Of a stretch of 64,000 nucleotides of DNA, positions 38,145 to 46,368 are shown piece by piece. The first letter of the stretch is position 1; every line of letters starts with the position of its first letter. The stretch is taken from the NCBI RefSeq assembly GCF_022869825.1, contig NZ_CP094971.1, forward strand, positions 1,303,501-1,367,500. Reading direction: 5' to 3'. The notes under the pieces were generated by a model. That model was not told the origin of the DNA and made no database searches. It worked only from the letters and a program-made list of their open reading frames with translations. The DNA is from Clostridium sp. BJN0001 (lineage in GTDB: Bacteria > Bacillota > Clostridia > Clostridiales > Clostridiaceae). A program made the position numbers and the translations under genes.

Positions 38145-38361
38145 TTTACAAAATGAAGTTTGTGTGGTAAGATACATTTAAAATTTAAAAAATTTAGTTT
38201 TAGAGGTGGTTTTTGTGGGGTTAAGAAAATAATTGACAAAATAAAAATATTTATTATTAAAATTTATGGGGACTTAAGTATACTAAGATTATGTAACTCA
38301 TAGTGTACTAATTAATAACAAATTTTAATTCTAATAAATATTTATTTTGGGGGCAGAAAAA
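38145..38361 (+). promoter_or_regulatory. leuA promoter and leader
   Basis: There are two candidate promoters: TTTACA-N17-TAAGAT (38145-38173) and TTGACA-N16-TATTAA (38233-38260). Between them is a strong ribosome-like AGAGGTGG with a five-codon frame starting GTG. An imperfect inverted repeat, GTATACTA (38278-38285) with TAGTGTAC (38301-38308), lies just downstream of the second promoter and could be an operator. There is no T-box core in this leader. Confidence 0.5.
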
Positions 38362-40029
38362 ATGTTAAATTATAAAAAATATAAAAGATTCAAAACTATT
38401 AATTTCAAGGAAAGAACTTGGCCAAATAATGAAATTACTAAAGCACCAATATGGTGTAGTGTCGATTTAAGAGATGGTAATCAAGCTTTGATAAATCCTA
38501 TGACAGTTGACGAAAAAATGGAATTCTTTAATTTACTTGTAAAACTTGGTTTTAAAGAGATAGAAATTGGATTTCCATCAGCTTCACAGATTGAATATGA
38601 TTTTCTAAGAAAACTTATAGATGAGAAGAGAGTTCCATCTGATGTTACTCTTCAGGTATTAACTCAAGCTAGACCTCATCTTATAAAGAAAACATTTGAA
38701 TCTCTTAAAGGTCTTGATAAAGCTATTGTTCATATATACAATTCAACATCAGTTCTTCAAAGAGACGTTGTTTTTAATATGAGTAAAGATGAAATCAAAA
38801 ATATGGCAGTAGAGGGAACAAAACTCGTAAAGGAATATTCTAAAGATTTTAAGGGCAAAATTTCACTTGAATATTCACCAGAGAGTTTTACAGGAACAGA
38901 AGTAGATTATGCTCTTGAAGTATGTGAAGCAGTTCTTGATACGTGGGAAGCATCTAAAAATAAAAAGGTTATTATAAACCTTCCTGCAACAGTAGAAATG
39001 GATACTCCAAATGTATTTGCAGACCAAATAGAGTGGATGAGTACTCATTTTAAAGACAGAGAAAGTGTTATTTTAAGTGTTCATCCTCATAATGATAGAG
39101 GTACAGGAGTTGCCGATTCAGAACTTGCGCTTTTAGCAGGTGCAGATAGAGTTGAAGGTACACTTTTTGGTAATGGTGAAAGAACTGGTAATGTTGATTT
39201 ATTAACTATTGCATATAATATGTTCTCACATGGTGTAAATCCTATGCTTAATCTTGAAAATATTAATGAAATAATTAATGTTTATGAAAGATGTGTAAAA
39301 ATTCCTGTTCATGTTCGTCATCCTTATGCTGGGAACCTTGTATTTACAGCATTTTCAGGTTCTCATCAAGATGCTATAAATAAAGGAATGAGAAAATATG
39401 AGGAAAGACATGGAAACTACTGGGAAGTACCTTATCTTCCCATAGATCCAAGAGATTTAGGCCGTGAGTATGAAGCTCTTGTAAGAATTAATTCTCAATC
39501 AGGAAAAGGTGGAATATCATTTGTTATGGATCATTGCTATGGATATAAACTTCCAAAAGTTATGCAAGGAGAATTTGCAAAAGTTATTCAACAAAAATCA
39601 GAAAAAGAAGGAGAAATATCTCCTGATGAAATTATGGATACATTTAAAGATGAATATTTAGATATAACTAAACCATTTAAACTTGTAAGTGTAAGTTTTG
39701 CTGATTTAGATACAAATTCTGATGAAGACAGTACATTAGTTAATGGAGTTATAGAAGCAAATGGAAATGAAGAAATAATTAAAGCTGTTGGAAATGGTCC
39801 TATAGATGCATTTAAGAAAGCTATAGGAAAAAGTGTAATGATTGATACAAAGATTATAGATTATACAGAGCATGCATTAAGTACAGGTTCAGAAGCAAAA
39901 GCTGCTTCATATGTTTATATGCAGAGAAATGATAATAATGAAAAAACATATGGTGTAGGAGTTGATAGTAATATTACAAAAGCTTCAATAAAAGCTATAA
40001 TGAGTGCAATTAATAGATTATATAAATAG
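38362..40029 (+). CDS. leuA: 2-isopropylmalate synthase (LeuA type 2)
   Basis: 555 aa from the ATG after TTGGGGGC. Catalyses acetyl-CoA plus 2-ketoisovalerate to 2-isopropylmalate, the first leucine-specific step. The metal/active-site motif is CSVDLRDGNQALINPM; the HxH motif is SVHPHNDRGTGVADSELALL; and GADRVEGTLFGNGERTGNVD matches the family. The C-terminal regulatory domain (LVSVSFADLDTNSDED onward, with VYMQRN) is the leucine-feedback fold. It resembles the yeast/actinobacterial long form rather than the ~510-aa form. Divergent from ilvB; leuBCD are not in the window. Confidence 0.94.
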   Translation: MLNYKKYKRFKTINFKERTWPNNEITKAPIWCSVDLRDGNQALINPMTVDEKMEFFNLLVKLGFKEIEIGFPSASQIEYDFLRKLIDEKRVPSDVTLQVLTQARPHLIKKTFESLKGLDKAIVHIYNSTSVLQRDVVFNMSKDEIKNMAVEGTKLVKEYSKDFKGKISLEYSPESFTGTEVDYALEVCEAVLDTWEASKNKKVIINLPATVEMDTPNVFADQIEWMSTHFKDRESVILSVHPHNDRGTGVADSELALLAGADRVEGTLFGNGERTGNVDLLTIAYNMFSHGVNPMLNLENINEIINVYERCVKIPVHVRHPYAGNLVFTAFSGSHQDAINKGMRKYEERHGNYWEVPYLPIDPRDLGREYEALVRINSQSGKGGISFVMDHCYGYKLPKVMQGEFAKVIQQKSEKEGEISPDEIMDTFKDEYLDITKPFKLVSVSFADLDTNSDEDSTLVNGVIEANGNEEIIKAVGNGPIDAFKKAIGKSVMIDTKIIDYTEHALSTGSEAKAASYVYMQRNDNNEKTYGVGVDSNITKASIKAIMSAINRLYK

Positions 40030-40036
40030 TAAATAA

Positions 40037-40080
40037 AAAAAAGTGTCCAGAAAGTTTATTTTGGGCGCTTTTTTAATTTT
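40037..40080 (+). terminator. Rho-independent terminator after leuA
   Basis: AAGTGTCC pairs with GGGCGCTT (two wobble pairs) inside A- and T-runs, followed by T-rich DNA. Confidence 0.8.
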
Positions 40081-40166
40081 TTTGTAATATAATAAAGATT
40101 ATAATTCTAAAAAAATTGTTGTATAATAAGTAATGCAATATAATTAATTTAGGGGGGCGATTTTAA

Positions 40167-41225
40167 ATGAGTAAATTCTGGAATGAAGAAATTAATAGTA
40201 TTAAGCCATATGTTGCAGGTGAACAGCCTAAAGACAAAAATTATGTTAAGCTAAATACAAATGAAAATCCTTATCCACCATCATGTAAAGTTCTTGAGGC
40301 TATGAAAAATGCATTAGATGCTGATCTTAGGCTTTATCCTGATCCAACATGCAGAAATCTTATTGGTGCTATATCAAAACAATATAACATAAATAAAGAT
40401 GAAGTATTTGTCGGAAATGGATCTGATGAAATATTATCATTTGCTTTTAAGACATTTTTTTCAAAAAGTAAAAAACTTCTTTTTCCCGACATTAGCTATT
40501 CATTTTATCCTGTTTATGCAGAATTTTATAATTTAGATTATGAAAAGATAGAATTAGACGAAAATTTTGAACTTGATGTTAATAAGTTTAAAAGAAAAAA
40601 TTCTAACGTTATTTTTCCAAATCCAAATGCACCAACAGGAAAATATGTAGAGCGAGAAAAAATCATAAGTCTTTTAGAAAATAATAAAGATGGTGTTGTA
40701 GTAGTTGACGAAGCATATATTGATTTTGGTGGTAAGTCTATGAGTGAATTCATACACAAATATAAGAATTTATTAGTTATAATGACTTTTTCAAAATCAA
40801 GATCTCTTGCAGGCTTAAGAGTTGGGTTTGCTCTTGGCGATAAAGAACTTATTGAGGGGTTAAACAGAGTTAAAAATTCAATAAATTCTTATACATTAGA
40901 TAGAATTGCTTTAAAAGGTGCAGAAGAAGCAATAAATGATTCTAACTATTATAAAAATTTATCACTTAAAATTCAAAATACACGTAATAAGTATACTGAA
41001 AGTTTAAGAGAACTAGGATTTACTGTTATAGAGTCGAAATCAAACTTTATCTTTGCAAAATATAAAGAAATGGAAGGAGAGTATCTTTACAAAAAACTTA
41101 AAGAAAATGGTGTACTTGTAAGGCACTTTAACGATAAAAGAATAACAGATTATCTTAGAATAACAATTGGAACAGATGAAGAAATGGATATTCTTTTAGC
41201 AAAGTTAAAATTCATAATAAATTGA
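40167..41225 (+). CDS. hisC: Histidinol-phosphate aminotransferase-like enzyme
   Basis: 352-aa class II PLP aminotransferase. The PLP Lys lies in MTFSKSRSLAGLRVGFALG; other marks are KLNTNENPYPPS, FVGNGSDEILSFAFK, FPNPNAPTGKY and VVVDEAYIDF, all of the HisC family. It transfers amino groups between glutamate and imidazole-acetol phosphate. No other his gene is near, so it may also serve as a broad or aromatic aminotransferase. The ribosome site AGGGGGGCG is strong. The wall-binding gene starts 17 nt later. Confidence 0.85.
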   Translation: MSKFWNEEINSIKPYVAGEQPKDKNYVKLNTNENPYPPSCKVLEAMKNALDADLRLYPDPTCRNLIGAISKQYNINKDEVFVGNGSDEILSFAFKTFFSKSKKLLFPDISYSFYPVYAEFYNLDYEKIELDENFELDVNKFKRKNSNVIFPNPNAPTGKYVEREKIISLLENNKDGVVVVDEAYIDFGGKSMSEFIHKYKNLLVIMTFSKSRSLAGLRVGFALGDKELIEGLNRVKNSINSYTLDRIALKGAEEAINDSNYYKNLSLKIQNTRNKYTESLRELGFTVIESKSNFIFAKYKEMEGEYLYKKLKENGVLVRHFNDKRITDYLRITIGTDEEMDILLAKLKFIIN

Positions 41226-41241
41226 GAGAGGATCTAATTAA

Positions 41242-42726
41242 ATGTTTATAAAAAATCATAAACTAGCGGTTATTATTTTTGCATTTACCATATTTTTATC
41301 TGTACCGCATATAGTTTATGCTTCAGCTAAAGTTGATGGACAAGCTGAAACAGAAGAAGAAAATTTCAAGGCAGAAGATAACTGGCTTACTGAAGAAGTT
41401 GGTAGACAGCTAAATAAAAGATATGATGAATTAACAAAAGATGATTTCTTAAAAATCACAAAAATCGATTTAAAAAATGAAAGATTAAAATCACATATTC
41501 CTGAAGATACAATAGGATTACTTCAAAATCTACAGTATCTTAATTTAAACTATACAAAACTCGATGGAGACATTCCAGACGAACTTGGTAAGCTTCCAAA
41601 TTTGAAATATCTTGATCTTGGTGATAATAATTTCAGTGAAATTACTGAAAATATAGAAAAGAAAACTATTGATAATTTCTATACATATTGTGATATAGAT
41701 GGAAATGGTTTTAGATTAAATGAAGGTTTTCATTATTTAAAAGGTAAGCTTTGTTATTATAATCATGCAGGAAACAGAGTAACTGGAGATTATAAAATAA
41801 ATGGACAAACTTATCAATTTGATGAAGATGGTTTTGTAAAAAATGGCTGGGAAAAAGATGATAATGAATCATTTTTGTATTACGATAATGGCGAAATGGA
41901 AAAGAACAAATGGATGTTTATAAATGGAAAGTATTATTATTTTGACCAAGAAGGCAAAATGTTAAAAGGCATTCAAGAAATAAATGGTGATAAATACTAT
42001 TTTTCTGAAGATGGATCTATGCTTTTAGGATGGCAGCAAATAGATAGTGAATGGTATTATTTTAATGATAGTGGAAAAATGTCATATGGATGGATATATT
42101 TAGGGAATAAGACTTTTTATTTTGACAAAACATCTGGTAAAATGGTAACAGGAACAGATGTTTTAATAGACGGACAAAATTATTCTTTTGATAATTATGG
42201 ACATCTTATAAAAAATACATGGGTTAATGATTATACATATATAGAACCTGACGGAACAACTACATATGTAGGAGGAAATTATACTCATTCAGCTACAAAT
42301 TTTAACTTATTTAAATATATGACAAGTGCAAACAATGAATGGAGTGTTCATTATGCAGCAATACGTCTTCATAGTGGAATAACATCTAATAATTGTGTTT
42401 ATTTTTCATCTGAAGCATTAAGAAGAATTGGGATTAATATTCCATATTCAACTGCAAATACATATCAGCTTGAAAATATTCTTAAAAATCTTGGATTTTC
42501 ATATAGCTATGATTTATATGGATTAAAACCAGGAGATATAGTATTTACTGCAGGATATACTCATGTATATATTTTTATGGGATGGGATGATATAAATACT
42601 GGAGTTGCGTATATTGTTGATAATCAAGAATATGAAAATGGTGGTAATATTCTTCATAGAAGAAACATCCTATATTCAACTTCAACAACTGATAGAGCAA
42701 CACATTATTTTTATTATGCATACTAA
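41242..42726 (+). CDS. Secreted protein: LRR segment, cell-wall-binding repeats, C-terminal NlpC/P60 or CHAP-like amidase
   Basis: 494 aa. A signal peptide ends near VYASA. An LRR-like segment (about 85-135, LLQNLQYLNLNYTKLDGDIP, LGKLPNLKYLDLGDN) precedes about six CW_binding_1 repeats (150-345, WMFINGKYYYFDQEGKM type). The C-terminal 150 residues look like a papain-like amidase: Cys in NNCVYFSSEALRRIGI, GLKPGDIVFTAGYTHVYIFMG with the His, and DNQEY. It is probably a wall-bound hydrolase or transferase. The LRR-repeat-amidase order is unusual. Followed by a bidirectional terminator. Confidence 0.85.
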   Translation: MFIKNHKLAVIIFAFTIFLSVPHIVYASAKVDGQAETEEENFKAEDNWLTEEVGRQLNKRYDELTKDDFLKITKIDLKNERLKSHIPEDTIGLLQNLQYLNLNYTKLDGDIPDELGKLPNLKYLDLGDNNFSEITENIEKKTIDNFYTYCDIDGNGFRLNEGFHYLKGKLCYYNHAGNRVTGDYKINGQTYQFDEDGFVKNGWEKDDNESFLYYDNGEMEKNKWMFINGKYYYFDQEGKMLKGIQEINGDKYYFSEDGSMLLGWQQIDSEWYYFNDSGKMSYGWIYLGNKTFYFDKTSGKMVTGTDVLIDGQNYSFDNYGHLIKNTWVNDYTYIEPDGTTTYVGGNYTHSATNFNLFKYMTSANNEWSVHYAAIRLHSGITSNNCVYFSSEALRRIGINIPYSTANTYQLENILKNLGFSYSYDLYGLKPGDIVFTAGYTHVYIFMGWDDINTGVAYIVDNQEYENGGNILHRRNILYSTSTTDRATHYFYYAY

Positions 42727-42750
42727 GAATTTTTATCTAAAAATTTATAA

Positions 42751-42796
42751 AAAAATAAGAAAGTTTTCTTTAATTTGAAAACTTTCTTATTTTTTA
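42751..42796. terminator. Bidirectional Rho-independent terminator
   Basis: AAAAATAAGAAAGTTTTC pairs with GAAAACTTTCTTATTTTT, between convergent genes. Confidence 0.9.
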
Positions 42797-42801
42797 TTTT
42801 T

Positions 42802-43941
42802 TTAAGATATAATTCCTTTATAGATCTTCTTCTCCACAAATTTTATGTTAAAAGTTTTTTCATATTTCTTTATTATATTTAATTCTTTATTTGTAACTAT
42901 TGAAATAGAGGTTCCTTTTTTATTGTTTCTTCCGCATCTTCCACATCTGTGAAGATAATCATCAGCATTAAGCGGAAGATCAAGATTAAATACACATGAT
43001 ATATTTTCAATATCAAGTCCTCTTGCTCCAATATCTGAAGAAACAAGCACATTGATTTTATCTGATAAAAACATATTAATTGCTTTTTCTCTTTCTTCTT
43101 TTGATATTGAAGACGATAAATCAAAAGCATTCTTTTTATGAAAGTTCAATTTTTCTTCTATAAGTTTCAAATCTTCTTTGTTGTTTACAAAAACAATAGA
43201 TTTTTTAACGTTTATACTTGAAAGAACTTTTCTTAATACTTCGAATTTATCTCTTCTATCACATACAAAATAGATATGCTCAATATCAGGATTAACAGTT
43301 ATATTATTATTAGTTTTTAATATTACTGGTTCCTTCATTATTTTTTTAAGATCTTCAATTATACTATTTGGAATTGAAGCTGAAAACGCCATAAGCTGTC
43401 TGTCTCTCATAGTAGATTTTATTATGTTTTTAGAAACTGCTGCTCTTTTAGGATTCAAAAGATTATCACATTCATCAAGTACTATTGTTTTTATAGTGTA
43501 TGCAGATATCTTTTTCTTTTTAATTAAATCAAGTATCCTTCCAGTTGTTCCTATTATTATTTGAGGCTTTTGCTTTAGCTTTTTAATTTGGTTATTTATA
43601 TTCACATCACCAATAATAGGTTCACATGATATATCATATGGAGAATTTTTTATTAATTCTCTTGTAATATTAGTTATCTGCATTGCAAGTTCATGGGTAG
43701 GAGTTAAAATTAAACACTGCATTTCTTTTTTTGTTTTATCGATCTTTTTTAAAATTGGAAGAAGATATGCAAATGTTTTTCCACTTCCAGTAACAGATTC
43801 AGCTACTATATCTTTATTTTCTAATGCTTTAGGAATTACTAAAGACTGTATTTTAGTTGGAACTTTAATATTATTATTTTTTAAAAAATCAATAATATAT
43901 TCATCAAAATTAAAGTCTAAAAAATTATTTATTTCATCCAT
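42802..43941 (-). CDS. DEAD-box-type RNA helicase with DECD motif II
   Basis: 379 aa with both RecA domains. Motifs in order: Q-motif region (KVPTKIQSLVIPKAL), Walker A AESVTGSGKT (47-56), Ia PTHELAMQ, motif II DECD (156-159) in place of DEAD, motif III SAS (187-189) in place of SAT, motif V RGLDIENISCVFNLDLP and motif VI HRCGRCGRNNKKG in place of HRIGRxGR. ATP-binding and catalytic carboxylates are kept, so it is probably active in RNA unwinding or ribosome assembly. There is no C-terminal RNA-binding extension. Confidence 0.9.
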   Translation of the reverse strand: MDEINNFLDFNFDEYIIDFLKNNNIKVPTKIQSLVIPKALENKDIVAESVTGSGKTFAYLLPILKKIDKTKKEMQCLILTPTHELAMQITNITRELIKNSPYDISCEPIIGDVNINNQIKKLKQKPQIIIGTTGRILDLIKKKKISAYTIKTIVLDECDNLLNPKRAAVSKNIIKSTMRDRQLMAFSASIPNSIIEDLKKIMKEPVILKTNNNITVNPDIEHIYFVCDRRDKFEVLRKVLSSINVKKSIVFVNNKEDLKLIEEKLNFHKKNAFDLSSSISKEEREKAINMFLSDKINVLVSSDIGARGLDIENISCVFNLDLPLNADDYLHRCGRCGRNNKKGTSISIVTNKELNIIKKYEKTFNIKFVEKKIYKGIIS

Positions 43942-44086
43942 ACTTAAATTCCTTTCTTTATATGTTAACTTAATAATTATATAATTTAACGATTAAAATT
44001 GCCAGTATAATATTCATTTGATTATTTTATATAAAATAAGATATAATTATGTGAATACAAAATTTAGATTTAGAGGTGTAATTTTA

Positions 44087-44956
44087 ATGTCGTTAGATAG
44101 AAATGCAAAATGCTGGTGCAAAAGTGGATTAAAGTATAAAAGATGTCATCTTGAATTTGATCAAAAGATAGAAAAATATAAATCAGAAGGTCATATAGTA
44201 CCATCAAGAGATATCATAAAAAATAAAAAAGATATTGAAGGAATAAGAAAAAGCGGAAAAGTAAATAATGGAGTATTAGATCTTATTGCATCCCAAATAA
44301 AAGAAGGAATGAGTACTCAAGATATTGATGATATGGTATATAAATATACAATAGAACATGGAGGGATACCTGCTCCTCTTAATTTTGAAGGCTTTCCTAA
44401 AAGTGTATGCACATCAATAAATAATCAAGTGTGTCATGGAATCCCTGATAAAGATGTTATTCTAGAAAATGGAGATATAATTAATGTAGATGTATCTACA
44501 ATATTAAATGGATATTATTCAGATGCATCTAGAATGTTTATTATAGGTGAAACCTCTGAAAATGCTAAAAAGCTTGTTAGAGTTGCAAAAGAATGTATGC
44601 AACTTGGAATAGATGCTATTAAACCATGGGGATTTTTAGGAGATATTGGAGAAGCATGTAATAGACATGCAAAAGAAAATGGATATTCAGTAGTAGTGGC
44701 CCTTGGAGGTCATGGAGTTGGTAATGAATTTCATGAAGAACCTTTTGTACCTCATGTAGGTGAAAAAGGTACAGATATGCTTTTAGTTCCTGGGATGGTA
44801 CTTACAGTTGAGCCTATGATAAATGAAGGAACTTCTGAAGTTTTTGTAGATGAAGATAATGATTGGACTATATATACAGATGATAATAAACTCTCTGCTC
44901 AGTGGGAACATACAATTCTTATAACAGAAGATGGAATAGAAATTCTAGCAGAATAA
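44087..44956 (+). CDS. map: Methionine aminopeptidase with N-terminal SEC-C zinc motif
   Basis: 289 aa from the ATG after TAGAGGTGTAATTTTA; an in-frame upstream extension to 44018 looks non-coding. Residues 6-16 (NAKCWCKSGLKYKRCH) are a SEC-C zinc motif, an extra domain found on some bacterial MetAPs. The metalloenzyme core has IINVDVSTILNGYYSDASRMF (two Asp), GHGVGNEFHEEPFVPH (His), LTVEPMINEG and WEHTILI (Glu). It removes initiator Met from new proteins. It is probably a second MetAP besides the ribosomal-operon one, which is not visible here. Confidence 0.93.
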   Translation: MSLDRNAKCWCKSGLKYKRCHLEFDQKIEKYKSEGHIVPSRDIIKNKKDIEGIRKSGKVNNGVLDLIASQIKEGMSTQDIDDMVYKYTIEHGGIPAPLNFEGFPKSVCTSINNQVCHGIPDKDVILENGDIINVDVSTILNGYYSDASRMFIIGETSENAKKLVRVAKECMQLGIDAIKPWGFLGDIGEACNRHAKENGYSVVVALGGHGVGNEFHEEPFVPHVGEKGTDMLLVPGMVLTVEPMINEGTSEVFVDEDNDWTIYTDDNKLSAQWEHTILITEDGIEILAE

Positions 44957-44970
44957 TTAAATCTTTAATT

Positions 44971-45015
44971 AAGACTATTTACTAAAATAATACAGTAAAT
45001 GGTCTTATTTTTTTA
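44971..45015 (+). terminator. Rho-independent terminator after map
   Basis: AAGACTATTTACT pairs with AGTAAATGGTCTT, followed by ATTTTTTT. Confidence 0.88.
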
Positions 45016-45079
45016 TCATTTTTTCAATTTATTTAAATATAAATAGTATAGAATAAATTTGTTTAAAGAGAGTGATATT

Positions 45080-45571
45080 TTGAACCCTTATGAAATATTA
45101 AATTTAGAAAATGATGCAGATGAAGAGCAGATAAAAGAACGTTACAAAAATTTACTTGATGAATATAATGATAATAAAGAAAACTTTACTTTAGAATATC
45201 TTGAGAATTTAAATTTTGCATATGATGCTTTAATTACTAAGAATATTTACACAGAAATAAGAAAACTGATTGAAAACAAAAATTTTCCAATGGCTGAATC
45301 AAAATTAAATTTGGTTGATGATAAAGATAATGCCGAATGGAATTATTTAAAAGGATTTGTGTCTGTAAATAGAGGATGGTTTGAAACCGCTGTAAATTAT
45401 TTAAACAAAGCAATAGAATTAGATCCAGAAAATGCGGAATATATAGAAAGTTTAAATACATTAAAATCTAGAATTATGCAGTATGCCCTAAATTATACAA
45501 AATTTAACACAAAACAGCAAAGTAACATGAATCCTTGCTCTGGAGGAAATAATAATCAAGGAATGTGTTAA
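45080..45571 (+). CDS. J-domain-like/TPR protein lacking the HPD motif
   Basis: 163 aa from a TTG after AGAGAGTGAT. The N-terminus is a J-domain pattern (NPYEILNLENDADEEQIKER, then NLNFAYDALI), but the loop that should carry HPD reads LLDEYNDNKENF, so classical stimulation of DnaK is not expected. TPR-like helices follow (AEWNYLKGFVSVNRGWFETA, then VNYLNKAIELDPENAEY). It ends in a short tail with two Cys (NPCSGGNNNQGMC). This is the layout of a clostridial J-TPR family, here with the key motif lost. No signal peptide. Confidence 0.75.
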   Translation: MNPYEILNLENDADEEQIKERYKNLLDEYNDNKENFTLEYLENLNFAYDALITKNIYTEIRKLIENKNFPMAESKLNLVDDKDNAEWNYLKGFVSVNRGWFETAVNYLNKAIELDPENAEYIESLNTLKSRIMQYALNYTKFNTKQQSNMNPCSGGNNNQGMC

Positions 45572-45693
45572 TTAGTTATTTACTATTTGTATTTTTTCAT
45601 GTTAATATATAAATTATAGTGTACATGAAAAAAAGTACCTAAATAACAAATTCAAGTTGTAATATATAACAGTTGGAGGAAGGAGCAGAAAAT

Positions 45694-46359
45694 ATGCTTG
45701 ATTGTGTTTTAGAAGATTTAAATATTGATAAAAACACAGATATCAATATATTAATTGATAAGCATATGCCTTTTATAATTAAAAGTATTTCTGATGTTAC
45801 AGGAAGATATGTATCGTGCGAAAATGATGAGGAGTTAAGCATAGGACTTTTAGGATTTACAGAAGCAATTGATCGATATGATATGGAAAAGGGACATTTT
45901 TTACCTTTTGCAAAACTTGTAATTGGAAGTAGAATAAAAAATTATCTAAAAGGGGAAAATAGGCATACGCATTCATCTATCGAAGATTTAGCTGAAAAAG
46001 GAATCGAGATAAAAGATGAATATTTTGAAAAAGTTGAAGATTCTACTTTACTAACTGACGAAATTAATGAGCTCAAAAAGGAAATATCGCTATGTGGATT
46101 TACTCTTGAAGATCTTTTAAATGAAGCTCCTAAGCAAAAGAATACAAGAATAAACGCTATAAGCATAGCAGAGAAAATAAGTAAAGATACTGAATTTTTA
46201 CCTTTTATGTATCAAAAACACAGGCTTCCAATAAAAAAAATGGTTTCGAAATACGGAATTACTGAAAAAGTAATTAAAAGAAGCAAAAAGTTCATTATAT
46301 CAGTAGTAATAGTGCTTGATAAAAATCTAAAAGGAATAAGTAATTTTATAGGAAAGTAG
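45694..46359 (+). CDS. sigI: RNA polymerase sigma factor SigI
   Basis: 221 aa from the ATG after GGAGGAAGGAG. The region-2-like part (LIDKHMPFIIKSISDVTGRY, then ELSIGLLGFTEAIDRYDMEKGHF and KLVIGSRIKNYLK) and the C-terminal DNA-binding helices (ISKDTEFLPFMYQKHRLPIK, then GITEKVIKRSKKFIISVVI) match SigI. SigI genes are heat- or polysaccharide-responsive in Bacillus and cellulolytic clostridia and are held by a membrane anti-sigma RsgI, encoded next door (9 nt gap). The upstream 120 nt has no clear sigma-A boxes, consistent with possible autoregulation; I did not identify a SigI promoter. Confidence 0.92.
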   Translation: MLDCVLEDLNIDKNTDINILIDKHMPFIIKSISDVTGRYVSCENDEELSIGLLGFTEAIDRYDMEKGHFLPFAKLVIGSRIKNYLKGENRHTHSSIEDLAEKGIEIKDEYFEKVEDSTLLTDEINELKKEISLCGFTLEDLLNEAPKQKNTRINAISIAEKISKDTEFLPFMYQKHRLPIKKMVSKYGITEKVIKRSKKFIISVVIVLDKNLKGISNFIGK

Positions 46360-46368
46360 GTGATAAAA

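Noticed and set aside
38174..38232. Leucine attenuator peptide upstream of leuA
   Set aside because: The only frame with a ribosome site is five codons with a single Leu codon; no run of Leu codons.
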